Shown piece by piece: positions 34,740-43,890 of a DNA stretch of 64,000 bases. Origin of the DNA: Castellaniella sp036379515 (GTDB taxonomy: Bacteria; Pseudomonadota; Gammaproteobacteria; Burkholderiales; Burkholderiaceae_B). The stretch is from assembly GCF_036379515.1 (NCBI RefSeq), contig NZ_DASVGN010000036.1, positions 61,316-125,315 of the forward strand. Reading direction: 5' to 3'. The notes under the pieces were generated by a model that was not told where the DNA came from, searched no databases, and saw only the letters and a list, made by a program, of their open reading frames with translations. Position numbers and translations under genes: made by a program. Positions within the stretch are counted from its first letter, which is position 1; every line of letters starts with the position of its first letter.

Positions 34740-35335
34740 TTGGGCACCGCGCCCACCAGCGGCAGAAATATTTCGTCCACCCAGGCTGCGCACAATGTCG
34801 GGTCGGGCGGCGTGCGATGCAGCAGTACGTAGTGGCCCATCAAGTCATTGAGCAGCGGCACGACCGTGCCGGTCAGCCGGGCGGGGTTCAGTTCACCCCG
34901 CCGTGCAGCGCGCGCCATCAAGGTGGCGAATACATTCTGCCGCCCTCCCATCAGCACGTCACGCAAGGCCTGGGGCGACGTGTAGGTTTCCCGAAACGAC
35001 GCGTCCAGCAGCATTGAAAAGGTCAGGTCGATCACATCGGCCAGACCGCCCAACCGCTGCAGATAATCCAGCAGTTCCGCCCGAAGATTGCCCAGATCAG
35101 GCGAACCGAATGGGCGTTGATCCAGTTCGTATTGCACGGCGGCCACCGCCAGGTCTGCCTTGCCGGCCCAGCGCCGGGCGAGGACCGTCCGGCTAGTGCC
35201 GGCTCTGGATGCCACCCCCGCCAGGGTCAGGCCCGCATAGCCATGATCCAGCAGCTCGGCCCAGGCAACGCCCAGGATGGCCTGTTCCAACGCTGCATTG
35301 CGGCGTCGGCGTTTAACGGGAGAAGCGTCCATCAT
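34727..35335 (-). CDS. TetR-family regulator
   Basis: About 202 residues from ATG 35335 (35332 and 35392 are alternatives). An N-terminal TetR HTH (LEQAILGVAWAELLDHGYAG, then LAGVASRAGTSRTVLARRWA) precedes an all-helical ligand-binding domain. It may control the convergent MipA/OmpV gene or the aldo-keto reductase upstream, though neither link is demonstrated. No palindrome near its start stood out. Confidence 0.88.
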   Translation of the reverse strand: MMDASPVKRRRRNAALEQAILGVAWAELLDHGYAGLTLAGVASRAGTSRTVLARRWAGKADLAVAAVQYELDQRPFGSPDLGNLRAELLDYLQRLGGLADVIDLTFSMLLDASFRETYTSPQALRDVLMGGRQNVFATLMARAARRGELNPARLTGTVVPLLNDLMGHYVLLHRTPPDPTLCAAWVDEIFLPLVGAVPNQKV

Positions 35336-35441
35336 CGCGCGAGGTCTTTTGTGCCATTTCCGAACGATCCCATAATCCAGACCGAACGGCAAGCGTCCGA
35401 CTGCGCCGCATGACGCGCATGAAGAGGCCCCCAGAACAACG

Positions 35442-35469
35442 AACCCAGCCGGTTTCAGCTGGGTTTTTT
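35442..35469. terminator. Intrinsic terminator
   Basis: The stem AACCCAGC/GCTGGGTT is followed by four further T residues on the plus strand and preceded by A residues, with only a broken T-run on the minus strand. It sits 22 bases past the aldo-keto reductase stop and probably ends that minus-strand transcript, less efficiently than it would end a plus-strand one. Confidence 0.7.
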
Positions 35470-35491
35470 GCTGTCTGAAAGCGCCATGAAA

Positions 35492-36442
35492 TCAACGGCT
35501 GGCTTCGTCGAGCACGCTCCGTTGCTCGGCGGTCAATGTCAGTTCAGTGGCGCGCACCAGACTCTGCAATTGATCCAGGTTCGTGGCACTGGCAATGGGT
35601 GCCGTGATTCCGTCTTGTGCCATGATCCAGGCCAGGGCAACTTCGGCGGGTTTGGCACGTTGTACTCCGGCAACCTGATCCAATGCCGCCAGGATGCGCT
35701 TGCCACGCTCGTTCAGGTATTTAGCAACACCCTGGCCACGCGGGCTTTTGTTCAGATCGGCCTGCGACCGATATTTGCCCGACAGAAAGCCCGACGCCAG
35801 GCTGTAATAGGTGATGACGCCGAGGTTCTCGCGCGTGGTCAACTCGCGCAATGCACCGTCGAACTTGGACCGGTCGTACAGGTTGTATTCGGGTTGCAAC
35901 ACGTCATAGCGCGGCAGGCCATGCGCTTTGGCCGCGTCCAGCGCCTGCGTCAGCTGGCCCGCATCCAGATTGGAGGCGCCCACTGCGCGGATCTTTCCCG
36001 CCTTGAGCAGCATCTGGAAGGCGCTCAGCGTCTCTTCGTAGGAAGTATCCGGATCTGGCCAGTGCGATAGGTACAAGTCGATGTAGTCGGTCTGGAGCCG
36101 GCGCAGCGAGTCTTCGACAGCCGCGGTGATCCAGCGTTTCGACAAGCCCTTCCTCATCGGCCCAAGGTCCGATCCCACCTTGGTGATCAACACGAGCTGA
36201 TCGCGCTTGCCCGGATGGCGTTGCAGCCAACGGCCGATGAGGGTTTCAGATTCTCCACCCTGATGGCCGTTGACCCAACGTGAATAGCTGTCGGCCGTAT
36301 CCACCGCATTCAGCCCAGCGTCCGTCAGCGCATCGAGCAGCCGGAAGGAAGTGGCCTCGTCAGCCGTCCAGCCGAATACGTTTCCGCCAAACACCAGCGG
36401 CGTGATGTTCAGGCCGGTTTTTCCAAGGGCTCGTGTGTTCAT
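35492..36442 (-). CDS. Aldo/keto reductase
   Basis: About 316 residues, a single TIM barrel. The start ATG 36442 (MNTRALGKTGLNITPLVFGG) is the usual family N-terminus and has AGGGAA upstream; the longer frame to 36514 is not needed. Catalytic residues are seen in NAVDTADSYS (Asp-Tyr), LITKVGSDLG (Lys) and YLSHWPDPDT (His). The C-terminal NADPH-binding loop is present (IASATNLDQLQS). It would reduce carbonyl compounds in the cytoplasm; the physiological substrate is unknown. A cupin gene diverges from it. Confidence 0.92.
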   Translation of the reverse strand: MNTRALGKTGLNITPLVFGGNVFGWTADEATSFRLLDALTDAGLNAVDTADSYSRWVNGHQGGESETLIGRWLQRHPGKRDQLVLITKVGSDLGPMRKGLSKRWITAAVEDSLRRLQTDYIDLYLSHWPDPDTSYEETLSAFQMLLKAGKIRAVGASNLDAGQLTQALDAAKAHGLPRYDVLQPEYNLYDRSKFDGALRELTTRENLGVITYYSLASGFLSGKYRSQADLNKSPRGQGVAKYLNERGKRILAALDQVAGVQRAKPAEVALAWIMAQDGITAPIASATNLDQLQSLVRATELTLTAEQRSVLDEASR

Positions 36443-36635
36443 TCTGAAATTCCCTGCAAAAAAGGACAGGCCGGGGGCAACCCGACAATAGAAAATGACG
36501 CGTGATGCATCCAATAGTATCCCTGACGAGTTGATGGCCGCTATTCAACACTCGGGATCCGTTGAGGGTATTCTCTGGAAGCTGAAAGTGGCCTTCCAGC
36601 GCCAGGCAGTTCACCTGGCAAACATACCCACCCAT

Positions 36636-36953
36636 ATGCTCAAGAACCTTTTTGCAGCCATCCCCGTTGACCCAAGCTGCGAGGCATTCGACGATCTGCT
36701 GAACGTCCCCGGCCTGCGCATCGAGCGCATTGTGTCTCATGGGCAAAAAAGCCCTCCTGGCTTCTGGTACGAACAGGACGAAGATGAATGGGTCATCGTT
36801 CTGCAAGGCTCAGCCACGCTCCGGGTTGAAGGCCGCGATACCCTCATACATCTGGAACTGGGCGACCATTACTGGATACCCGCAGGCCTCAGGCATCGTG
36901 TGGATTCGACGGCACCGGACGGCCCCACGATCTGGCTGGCCGTCCATCGCTGA
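36636..36953 (+). CDS. Cupin-domain protein
   Basis: About 105 residues. The single cupin barrel contains RIVSHGQKSPPGFWYEQDED and WVIVLQGSATLRVEG, then LGDHYWIPAGLRHRVD, with the His and Glu residues that bind a metal. Related small cupins begin shortly before LFAAIPVD, so I chose ATG 36636. The frame is open to 36495 and would add 47 residues overlapping the aldo-keto reductase 5' region. Function unknown. It is divergent from the reductase. Confidence 0.75.
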   Translation: MLKNLFAAIPVDPSCEAFDDLLNVPGLRIERIVSHGQKSPPGFWYEQDEDEWVIVLQGSATLRVEGRDTLIHLELGDHYWIPAGLRHRVDSTAPDGPTIWLAVHR

Positions 36954-37009
36954 TGGTTCGAGTATCGAGCACGCGCCGGGCGCCATCCGCTGAAGCGGCC
37001 GGCCTCGGA

Positions 37010-38029
37010 TCAGCGTTCAGTGGCGGACACGCGCACTGAGACTTCACCGCTGTAAAGAGGGGCAATCTTTCCGTCTGCCTCCACGAGCAGCGCACCCACT
37101 TCGTTGATGCCGCGCGCAATGCCCTGCTGCACGCCACGCGGCGCATCGATCTGCAAGGTCTTTCCGCGCAGGGAGTCCAACGCCGCAAACTCCTCTAGGA
37201 ACGGGTCCAGCCCATCCTCCTCGAAACGCAAAAGTCCGTCGCGCAGCGCCCGGATCAGTGAGGCCGCCACCACATTACGGTCCGGCGGCACACCGCCCTC
37301 ACACAACTGAGCCAGATCTGCTGCCGGCTGGTTCAGCGCATTCCGTAGTTGCGCGGGCAGCCGGATATTCAGCCCGATGCCGATGCGCGCCACGCAGGGT
37401 CCTTCGGCTTCCCCGTTTACCTCGATCAGAATGCCGCACAGCTTTCCCGCGTCCACCACGACATCGTTGGGCCACTTCAGCCGCAACCCAAGAATCCCCA
37501 GCTGGGAAAGAGCCCGGACCACGCACACCCCCACGGCTATCGACAGGCCCGACAAAGTCGCCGGGCCGCCCGGGAATCGCTTCAGGCACGACAGGCAAAT
37601 GTTCAATGCAGGTGGCACCAGCCACGCGCGCCCGCGCCGCCCGCGCCCGCCGGTCTGGCGCTCGCACAACACCACGGACAGGTCCGGCCGCTCGCCTTGA
37701 TGGCGCGCCAACTCGTCCTGCGTAGAGTCCAGCTGCCAGCAGACATGGACAGGCGCCTGCGGGAGAGGGCCCAGCGCCTGCGCGATAACGTCTACATCCA
37801 GCAGCTGGATGGGCCAAGGCAGGCAATAACCCACGCGAGTGCGAGCCTCGATGGGCAGCCCGGACGCGCGCAGATCCGCCACATGCTTCCACAGCGCGGC
37901 TCGTGTGACGCCGAGACACTGGGCCAACTGTGCTCCCGAGACGGGAGTTCCGGACGCCAGTGCGCCCAGCAACGCCTGATCCAGGGACACGCGGTCCAGC
38001 GACGCCTCATCCGGCGATGCTGTCGTCAT
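37010..38029 (-). CDS. birA: Biotin-[acetyl-CoA-carboxylase] ligase / biotin operon repressor
   Basis: 339 residues with both BirA parts. An N-terminal winged HTH (PVSGAQLAQCLGVTRAALWK) comes first. The catalytic domain contains the biotinyl-AMP loop GGRGRRGRAW, then LKWPNDVVVD and GILIEVNGE, followed by a C-terminal SH3-like domain. It attaches biotin to BCCP and, because the HTH is present, probably represses biotin genes. It is divergent from bioY with a BirA-type operator between them. It starts at ATG 38029; downstream codons encode an acidic leader before the HTH. Confidence 0.95.
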   Translation of the reverse strand: MTTASPDEASLDRVSLDQALLGALASGTPVSGAQLAQCLGVTRAALWKHVADLRASGLPIEARTRVGYCLPWPIQLLDVDVIAQALGPLPQAPVHVCWQLDSTQDELARHQGERPDLSVVLCERQTGGRGRRGRAWLVPPALNICLSCLKRFPGGPATLSGLSIAVGVCVVRALSQLGILGLRLKWPNDVVVDAGKLCGILIEVNGEAEGPCVARIGIGLNIRLPAQLRNALNQPAADLAQLCEGGVPPDRNVVAASLIRALRDGLLRFEEDGLDPFLEEFAALDSLRGKTLQIDAPRGVQQGIARGINEVGALLVEADGKIAPLYSGEVSVRVSATER

Positions 38030-38090
38030 GGCGCGTCAGCCGCGCCAGACAGGCACGCCTCTCTTGCCATGTCCACTATCATCGCCCTCA

Positions 38091-38123
38091 TGGTAAACAT
38101 TCTATTTTATAAAAAGTTGACAA
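38091..38123. promoter_or_regulatory. Putative BirA operator overlapping the bioY promoter
   Basis: TGGTAAACA (38091-38099) and AGTTGACAA (38115-38123) form an imperfect inverted repeat (six of nine positions) with a 15-base spacer, like BirA boxes of other bacteria. The right half contains the -35 TTGACA (38117-38122), followed 17 bases later by CAGAAT as -10. Binding would block bioY transcription. Confidence 0.6.
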
Positions 38124-38180
38124 TAAAGCACCGCACCACCAGAATGAGCGGCGTATCCACGAGCCCCCAAGGAGAAGTCC

Positions 38181-38771
38181 ATGTCGTCGAGAAGTTCTGC
38201 CATCTCATCCACCATCGCCAGCGGGCGCCTGGCACCCACACGATTGAGGCAGGCCGGCCTGGTCCTGATAGGGTCACTGCTACTGGCCGTATCGGCGCAA
38301 ATCAGTATACCCATGTGGCCCGTCCCGCTGACGCTGGAGCTCTACGCCATCTTCCTGATCGGCGCCTTCTACGGATGGCGGCTGGGTGCGGTGACCATCG
38401 CCGCCTGGCTGCTGCAGGGCGCGCTGGGCTTGCCCGTCTTTGCTCACGGCACAGGGGGGCTCGCAAGCTTCACCGGCCCGACGGCGGGCTATCTGCTGTC
38501 CTTCCCCTTGGTAGGCGCCCTGGCAAGTCTCGCGGCCGTGCGCAGCGGTCAGGCATTCCGGCCGTTGCGCGTCTTCACTCTACTGTGGCTCGCCGGCGTG
38601 GTCTGCCTGCTGGCGGGCTGGGCCTGGTTAAGCACCCTCATGGGAGCCAAAGCCGCCTGGGCCGCAGGCTTCGTGCCCTTCCTGCTGTGCGATGCGATCA
38701 AGGCGGCGCTGGCTACGGCGACGCTGGCCGTCTGGCACAGCCGGAAACCTCAACGCCCCGAGCTCCGATAG
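38181..38771 (+). CDS. bioY: BioY biotin transporter (ECF-type substrate-binding subunit)
   Basis: 196 residues with about six membrane helices. The BioY signature SAQISIPMWPVPLTLELYAI and the glycine-rich TGPTAGYLLSFPLVG are present. BioY binds biotin with high affinity and works with or without the BioMN energising module; none is encoded here. It is paired divergently with birA, with a putative operator between them, which fits repression when biotin is plentiful. Confidence 0.93.
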   Translation: MSSRSSAISSTIASGRLAPTRLRQAGLVLIGSLLLAVSAQISIPMWPVPLTLELYAIFLIGAFYGWRLGAVTIAAWLLQGALGLPVFAHGTGGLASFTGPTAGYLLSFPLVGALASLAAVRSGQAFRPLRVFTLLWLAGVVCLLAGWAWLSTLMGAKAAWAAGFVPFLLCDAIKAALATATLAVWHSRKPQRPELR

Positions 38772-38848
38772 CACGGGCGCGGGCAGCCACGATCTCGCAA
38801 TCGCCCCCGCAGGACGACCGGTCGGGCGATCGACCTACACTGAGCGGT

Positions 38849-39310
38849 ATGAAACACACGTTGATCGACGCAGTGTGGAGTCGGCTGCCTCACATTGCCC
38901 GCCTGGAATTCCAGGCGTCGCCAGGGACGGCATCCGACACGCAGTGGCAGGGGCACGGCATGGCCGACGTCCGGGTCGAAAGCACGGCGAGCGCCATCCG
39001 CTTCATCGAATCAGGGCAATTCTGGCCGCACGCTTCCTCCCCTGCGGTATCCATCCGCAACGCCTACCTATGGCAACGAGACGGGCAAGCGCTGCTGCTG
39101 TCGCATGAACGCCTGGGGCGGGAGTCCGAAGTATTCCTGCTGCGCTTCACGCCCATAGCCCCGGACACGATGGAAGGCGGCGAACCTCATCTGTGCGGGC
39201 AGGATCAATACCGCGCCACCCTGTGCCTGACAAGCGAGGGCATCCGCCTGGTCTGGGCCGTGACGGGCCCCCACAAGGACGAGCACCTGGTCCAGACTTA
39301 CAGCGCGTAG
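38849..39310 (+). CDS. DUF6314-like protein
   Basis: 153 residues from ATG 38849. The much longer frame upstream runs antisense to birA and is not used. The order of segments WSRLPHIARLEFQAS, AYLWQRDGQALLLSHE, HLCGQDQYRATLCL and WAVTGPHKDEHLVQTY matches the small lipocalin-like DUF6314 family, whose function is unknown. It follows bioY by 77 bases on the same strand and may be cotranscribed. No signal peptide. Confidence 0.7.
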   Translation: MKHTLIDAVWSRLPHIARLEFQASPGTASDTQWQGHGMADVRVESTASAIRFIESGQFWPHASSPAVSIRNAYLWQRDGQALLLSHERLGRESEVFLLRFTPIAPDTMEGGEPHLCGQDQYRATLCLTSEGIRLVWAVTGPHKDEHLVQTYSA

Positions 39311-39356
39311 GGCACTCGAAACGACGCATTCAAGCTGGCGAGTGTTTGAGCTGCCC

Positions 39357-40274
39357 TCAGGCAGTGCTGCCAAATCGGCGCCCCACGAACACCGTTGCGA
39401 CCACCGCCAGCGCAAAGCCCAGCGACAGCGCGTCAATCCGCTCGCCCAGCAGCGGCACTGCAAAAAACATCGCCAGAAACGGTTGCAGCAGCAACACCTG
39501 GCTCATCCGCAGCGCGCCACCCCAATCCATGCCGCGGAACCACGCGAAGAAACCAGACCACATGGAGACGGCACCCACGTAGGCCACTCCCACCCAGGCT
39601 GATGCATGCACGTGCGCCAACTCGGCGGGATCGGGCCAGAACCAGAGCGCCAACGGCAGGGACAGCGGCAACGCCACGGCGCACATCCAGCAAATCACCT
39701 GCTCGGCACCAAGAGCGGCCGTGACTTCGGCACCTGCGGTGTAGCCAACCGCCGTGAGCAGCACTGCCAAAATCAGCAACAGGTCGGCCCAGTGAAACGC
39801 AAAGCCACCGCCATCGTACGCTCGCAGCAGGGAAAAGACGATGACCAGCGCAGCGCCCAGGATGGCACAAAGCCAGAAGCCCAGGGTTTCGCGCTCGCGC
39901 AGTATCAGCGCGGCGCAGGCCGCCGTTGCCAGTGGCACGATAGCGACGATGACCGCCGCATGAACCGCCGTGACGCTACGCATCGCCAGAGCCAGCAGCA
40001 ACGGCCAACCGATTACATTGCCAGCGATGGCGAGTGAAAGCGATTTCCAGTGGCGACGCTCGGGCCAGGCTGCGCGGGTCAGCAGCAGATAGGCAGCCGA
40101 CAGCAGCCCGGCCAGCGCCGCGCGAGCCGCCGTCACGAACAAGGGCGAGAGCTGCGGGTCCTGATCGGAACCGGTGGCCATGCGCGTGGCCGGCAGCGTC
40201 ACCGCAAACAGCACCATGGCCAGAACACTGAGCCAGAGACCGATACGGGCGCGGCGCGCATCCCGAACCGGCAT
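39357..40274 (-). CDS. EamA/DMT-family transporter
   Basis: About 305 residues with ten membrane helices in two EamA repeats. The first repeat starts GLWLSVLAMVLFAVTLPATR and the second LLILAVLLTAVGYTAGAEV. Such proteins export metabolites; the substrate cannot be told. ATG 40274 (MPVRDARRAR) places a basic N-tail right before helix 1. An ATG at 40361 would add a Pro/His-rich 29-residue leader. It follows queG on the same strand. Confidence 0.88.
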   Translation of the reverse strand: MPVRDARRARIGLWLSVLAMVLFAVTLPATRMATGSDQDPQLSPLFVTAARAALAGLLSAAYLLLTRAAWPERRHWKSLSLAIAGNVIGWPLLLALAMRSVTAVHAAVIVAIVPLATAACAALILRERETLGFWLCAILGAALVIVFSLLRAYDGGGFAFHWADLLLILAVLLTAVGYTAGAEVTAALGAEQVICWMCAVALPLSLPLALWFWPDPAELAHVHASAWVGVAYVGAVSMWSGFFAWFRGMDWGGALRMSQVLLLQPFLAMFFAVPLLGERIDALSLGFALAVVATVFVGRRFGSTA

Positions 40275-40404
40275 GATATGGGGTGCTCGGCTCGCGTGAG
40301 TACTGCCGGTGATATCAATGGGAGGAACCGGGTGATATTTTTGCGGAGGATCGGTCAGCATGAACGGGACTCGGGCCAGGAGCAGCAATAGTAGCAGCCA
40401 TTGC

Positions 40405-41541
40405 TCACGGCCAGACCGGGTCGCCCGGGCCAGGTCGCTGCGCCAGCGCCCAGGCCACGTGCTCGCGCACCATCGCGCTTTCATGGTGAGCACGGCTCAA
40501 CAACGCGGTACGCAATTCTGCAGCCTGAGTCTCGTCGGCATCCCGCAGGGCGTTACCCAGCGCCACCGCAATATTGCGCAGCCAGCGCACATGGTCGATG
40601 CGCCGGATCGGCCCGCCTTCCGTATTTTTCAGGAAGGTCGCCTCATCCCAGGCAAACAGATCCACCAACTGCTGTCCTACAAGCGGGGACCGCTCGTCAA
40701 AGTCGGGGATCTCGGTCTTCTGCGCGTACTTGTTCCAGGGACAGATGGTCTGACAGTCGTCGCAGCCGTAGATATGATTGCCCATGAGGGCGCGCAGCTC
40801 TACGGGGATGGGGTCATGACTTTCAATGGTCAGGTAAGAAATGCAGCGGCGCGCATCGACAACCCCTGGCGCGATGATGGCCCCGGTGGGACACACGTCG
40901 ATGCAGGCCGTACAGGTACCGCAGTGCTCACTGACGGGTTCGGTGGGCTCCATCGGGAAATCGACAAAGATTTCGCCCAAAAAGAACATGGAACCCGCAT
41001 CGCGCGACAAGACCATGGAGTGCTTGCCACGCCAGCCCTGTCCGCTGCGGCTGGCGAGTTCTTTTTCCCACACAGGCGCCGAATCCGAAAAGACGCGGTA
41101 GCCAAACGGTCCTACCAAGGTCTCGATGCGGTCGCACAGCTTGCGCAGGCGCCCGCGCACCACCTTGTGATAATCACGCCCCCGTGCGTAAAGCGACACC
41201 ACGCCTTCGGTCGGTGCGTCCAGGCGCGCCCGTTCAAGTGCCTGCCAATCGGGCGACGTGCTGCGTGGCAGATAGGGCATGCGTGCCGTGATCACGCTGA
41301 CGGTGCCAGGGAGCAATTCAGCAGGACGCGCCCGCTTGAGGCCATAGCGCTCCATGTACTGCAGATTGCCGTGATAGCCCAAGGCCAACCACTCCAGCAG
41401 TCGTGGCTCAGCCGACGACAAATCCACTCCCGAGACACCAATGTGCGAAAACCCCAGCTCGTGCGCCCAGGTGCGGATCTTCTCGAGCCACTGAGCGCTG
41501 TCGGGCTTGACGGGCAGCACCGTCGGAGAAGACGTCGACAT
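40405..41541 (-). CDS. queG: Epoxyqueuosine reductase
   Basis: 378 residues. The N-terminal cobalamin-binding domain contains SHIGVSGVDLS and GYHGNLQYME. Two 4Fe-4S clusters follow, with the ferredoxin motifs CGTCTACIDVCPTGA and CDDCQTICPWN, and a HEAT-like C-terminus. QueG reduces epoxyqueuosine in tRNA to queuosine, the last step of that modification. ATG 41541 is used. Here the usual neighbour tsaE is not on the opposite strand; the region beyond holds no clear gene. Confidence 0.95.
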   Translation of the reverse strand: MSTSSPTVLPVKPDSAQWLEKIRTWAHELGFSHIGVSGVDLSSAEPRLLEWLALGYHGNLQYMERYGLKRARPAELLPGTVSVITARMPYLPRSTSPDWQALERARLDAPTEGVVSLYARGRDYHKVVRGRLRKLCDRIETLVGPFGYRVFSDSAPVWEKELASRSGQGWRGKHSMVLSRDAGSMFFLGEIFVDFPMEPTEPVSEHCGTCTACIDVCPTGAIIAPGVVDARRCISYLTIESHDPIPVELRALMGNHIYGCDDCQTICPWNKYAQKTEIPDFDERSPLVGQQLVDLFAWDEATFLKNTEGGPIRRIDHVRWLRNIAVALGNALRDADETQAAELRTALLSRAHHESAMVREHVAWALAQRPGPGDPVWP

Positions 41542-41864
41542 CGTGTTTCATTTCCCCTGATTTGCTGAGCGACTCAAGTAGAGGTAGAGGTGCGGATTGC
41601 GCCACTCAGCAATCACATCTTCAAAAGTACCAAAAAAACACACACATTATCCTCTCGTGCATCTGATCAGCCAGCGAGAGAGGTCCTTGAAGAACGCACC
41701 AACAACTGCAACTTCCGCCTCGATGCTCATCGCATGTACAGCTCCGGCCATCGAGGACTCGACAATCGCATCAGGTGAAAGTACTAGCGCCGAACGCGAC
41801 GTTAAAGCATAAAATTCCAAGATCGCCCGATACTTGGAGCGGCAACTCTGATGTCGGAGGATCT
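41542..41864. other. Gap upstream of queG
   Basis: Frames at plus 41590-41778 and 41597-41812 overlap each other and lack ribosome-binding sites or recognised motifs. I regard them as non-coding or decayed. An A-rich run (41628-41640) is present. The last 15 bases carry GGAGG for the membrane-protein gene. Confidence 0.4.
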
Positions 41865-42449
41865 ATGGACGCATCACTTGCGAAAACCTTGGGATCGCAG
41901 CCAGTGCTCGTTCGGTGGCACTACCTTGGGTACGTTGCGGCCGCGCTGATTGTTCTGGTGGTTGCCATTCTCGCCAGGAATGCCTGGTTTCTCAATTGGG
42001 TCCACGTAATGAGCGGCGTGCTGTGGACCGGCATCGACCTGTTCATGGGGTTTGTCATCGGGCCGATCATCCGCAGCGTGTCGGTTCCCGTGCGCAAGGA
42101 AATCATTATTCGGCTGACGCCCGTCACGCTGTTCCTGATGCCTACCTTATCCATCATGACGGGGACCGCAGGCTGGTTTCTGGCGGTTCAGCTGGGATTC
42201 ACCCAGCTGCCATGGCCGCAGCTTGGCTGGATCGTTGCCGCGCTGGTGCTGGTGACCCTGATGACGATCCAGGGCCTGGGGTACCTGCTGCCGACCAGCG
42301 TGCGGGTCTGTCTCGAACTACAAAAACCCAACCCCGACGGACCCAAGATCGGGCGCATGATGAGCCGGTTCTATTACGTGGTCGCCAGCCAGGGCGTCAT
42401 GCAGATCGCCATCATCGTGGTGATGGCGAAGCTGGTCACGGGGGTGTAG
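41865..42449 (+). CDS. Integral membrane protein, CopD/DUF2269-like
   Basis: 194 residues. GGAGG four bases before ATG 41865 decides the start over 41775. Four hydrophobic helices are apparent: HYLGYVAAALIVLVVAILAR, WVHVMSGVLWTGIDLFMGFV, PTLSIMTGTAGWFLAVQLGF and WIVAALVLVTLMTIQGLGYL. The His residue in WVHVMSG resembles the DUF2269/CopD fold, in which His can ligate heme or copper. Function unknown. It stands alone before the tRNA gene. Confidence 0.75.
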   Translation: MDASLAKTLGSQPVLVRWHYLGYVAAALIVLVVAILARNAWFLNWVHVMSGVLWTGIDLFMGFVIGPIIRSVSVPVRKEIIIRLTPVTLFLMPTLSIMTGTAGWFLAVQLGFTQLPWPQLGWIVAALVLVTLMTIQGLGYLLPTSVRVCLELQKPNPDGPKIGRMMSRFYYVVASQGVMQIAIIVVMAKLVTGV

Positions 42450-42504
42450 AGGCGGCCGCCAAGGGCGCTACATCGTTAGCGCCGGAAATCCGCATGAATA
42501 CTAG

Positions 42505-42589
42505 TGGTGCCCGGGGCCGGAATCGAACCGGCACGCCTTGCGGCGGGGGATTTTGAGTCCCCTGCGTCTACCAATTTCACCACCCGGGC
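42505..42589 (-). tRNA. tRNA-Leu (anticodon CAA)
   Basis: On the minus strand the 85-nt cloverleaf starts GCCCGGGTGGTGAAATTGGT and ends GGTTCGATTCCGG...GCACCA, with CCA encoded. The anticodon loop ACTCAAAAT gives CAA. It has the long variable arm (CGCCGCAAGGCG region) of a class II tRNA. The acceptor GCCCGGG pairs with CCCGGGC. Confidence 0.97.
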
Positions 42590-42631
42590 GGGGTCGGAGC
42601 TGCAGAGCACTGCTCCGGAAATGGATCGCCA

Positions 42632-43648
42632 TTATACGGTGTTTTCTGGATCGGGCACGTCGGGCAAGACAACGGCCGACTGTTGTCGACGCCAGACCCC
42701 AGGCGGAGTGCCATGAGCAGCATGAAAGGCACGGCTCATGTGTGCCGCATCGGCAAAGCCACAATCGGAGGCAATGGCTGCCAGGCTTTTGTCGGAGTGC
42801 ACGAGCATCCATCTCACCAACCGCAAACGGATCCGGCGAGCATAGGCCTGAGGGGTGGTAGCAAGGTAGCGGCTGAACAGCCGTTGCAACTGCCGAGACG
42901 ACAGGCCCAGTTTGTCAGCCAAATCGTCCACAGCCAGCGTATTGCCAGCGTACTGCTCGATGAGCAGCACAGCCCGCTGCAGGGCGGCAGGACAGCCAGC
43001 CGGTAGCCCTGCGGGTGGTGGCTGAATGGGATGAGTGGATTCCGTGGCGGGCAGCTGCAAGCGGCGGAGCGCGCGTTGGACATCAGCCCGAGGCACATGG
43101 CGGCACAGCACCCTGGAGGCCAGGTCAGAGACCGCGGCACCGCCCGCGCAGGTGATGCGGCGGCGATCGAACACCATGGTTCGATCCACCACCAGCTGGT
43201 CAGGCAAGAACGACGGAAATCGCCGCTCGAATTCCCACAGCAAGTCGCCCGGCACACAGAGTCGGTACCCAGCCAACACCCCCGCTTGGGCGAGGGCAAA
43301 CACGCCGTTGCACAGGCCCAGCAGGTGGCAACCGCATCGAGCGGCCTCTTTGAGCCAGGGTGACAGGGCCGCCGTATCGGCTTCACGTGGCGACAGAGGC
43401 CCACCGACGACAACCACATAATCGAAACGCTGCGGGTCGCCCAGCAAGTGAGTGGGCACGACCTGCACGCCGCTGGCAGAACGCACGGGGATGAGGGTTT
43501 GGGCGACAACTTCCCAGTCGCACGAACCTGGCGCCTCGGTCTCGACACCCAGCAAGGCCAGAAGGTCCGCAAAGCTGGAAAACGCGTTCAACGCAAATTG
43601 CGGCAGGAGGACAAATCCCAACCTGATCTTTATGTCGTCTTTATTCAT
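42632..43648 (-). CDS. GlxA-type AraC-family regulator with DJ-1/PfpI domain
   Basis: 338 residues. The N-terminal class I amidotransferase-like domain contains DYVVVVGGPLSP and the nucleophile-elbow-like LLGLCNGVFALAQAG. The C-terminal AraC DNA-binding domain has two HTHs (VDDLADKLGLSSRQLQRLFS and LAAIASDCGFADAAHMSRAF). GlxA-type regulators often control amino-acid, betaine or carnitine catabolism. It is divergent from sdaA with about 240 bases between, so control of serine catabolism is plausible but inferred. Confidence 0.9.
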   Translation of the reverse strand: MNKDDIKIRLGFVLLPQFALNAFSSFADLLALLGVETEAPGSCDWEVVAQTLIPVRSASGVQVVPTHLLGDPQRFDYVVVVGGPLSPREADTAALSPWLKEAARCGCHLLGLCNGVFALAQAGVLAGYRLCVPGDLLWEFERRFPSFLPDQLVVDRTMVFDRRRITCAGGAAVSDLASRVLCRHVPRADVQRALRRLQLPATESTHPIQPPPAGLPAGCPAALQRAVLLIEQYAGNTLAVDDLADKLGLSSRQLQRLFSRYLATTPQAYARRIRLRLVRWMLVHSDKSLAAIASDCGFADAAHMSRAFHAAHGTPPGVWRRQQSAVVLPDVPDPENTV

Positions 43649-43890
43649 TTCAACTAAAACAGTCGTTATTATTCATTTTCTACAAAAATGAAAGCCTTGA
43701 AAATAATGGAGCCGACCGTATTCAAAGCTACAAAAAGTTCATGTTCACATTGTATGTCGTATTCATTCAATCAATATTTCAGCCAATCGATAGAATTCTT
43801 CTCAAGGGGTCCGAATACGGCGCAAGGCCACGGGTCAGCAGCCCGCGCCACCTCGTCGGCGTACACCCTCACTGATACAGGAGAACGGTC

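Noticed and set aside
37349..38848. Long N-terminal extension of the DUF6314-like protein
   Set aside because: It is antisense to birA and out of frame with bioY. The family-sized protein starts at 38849.
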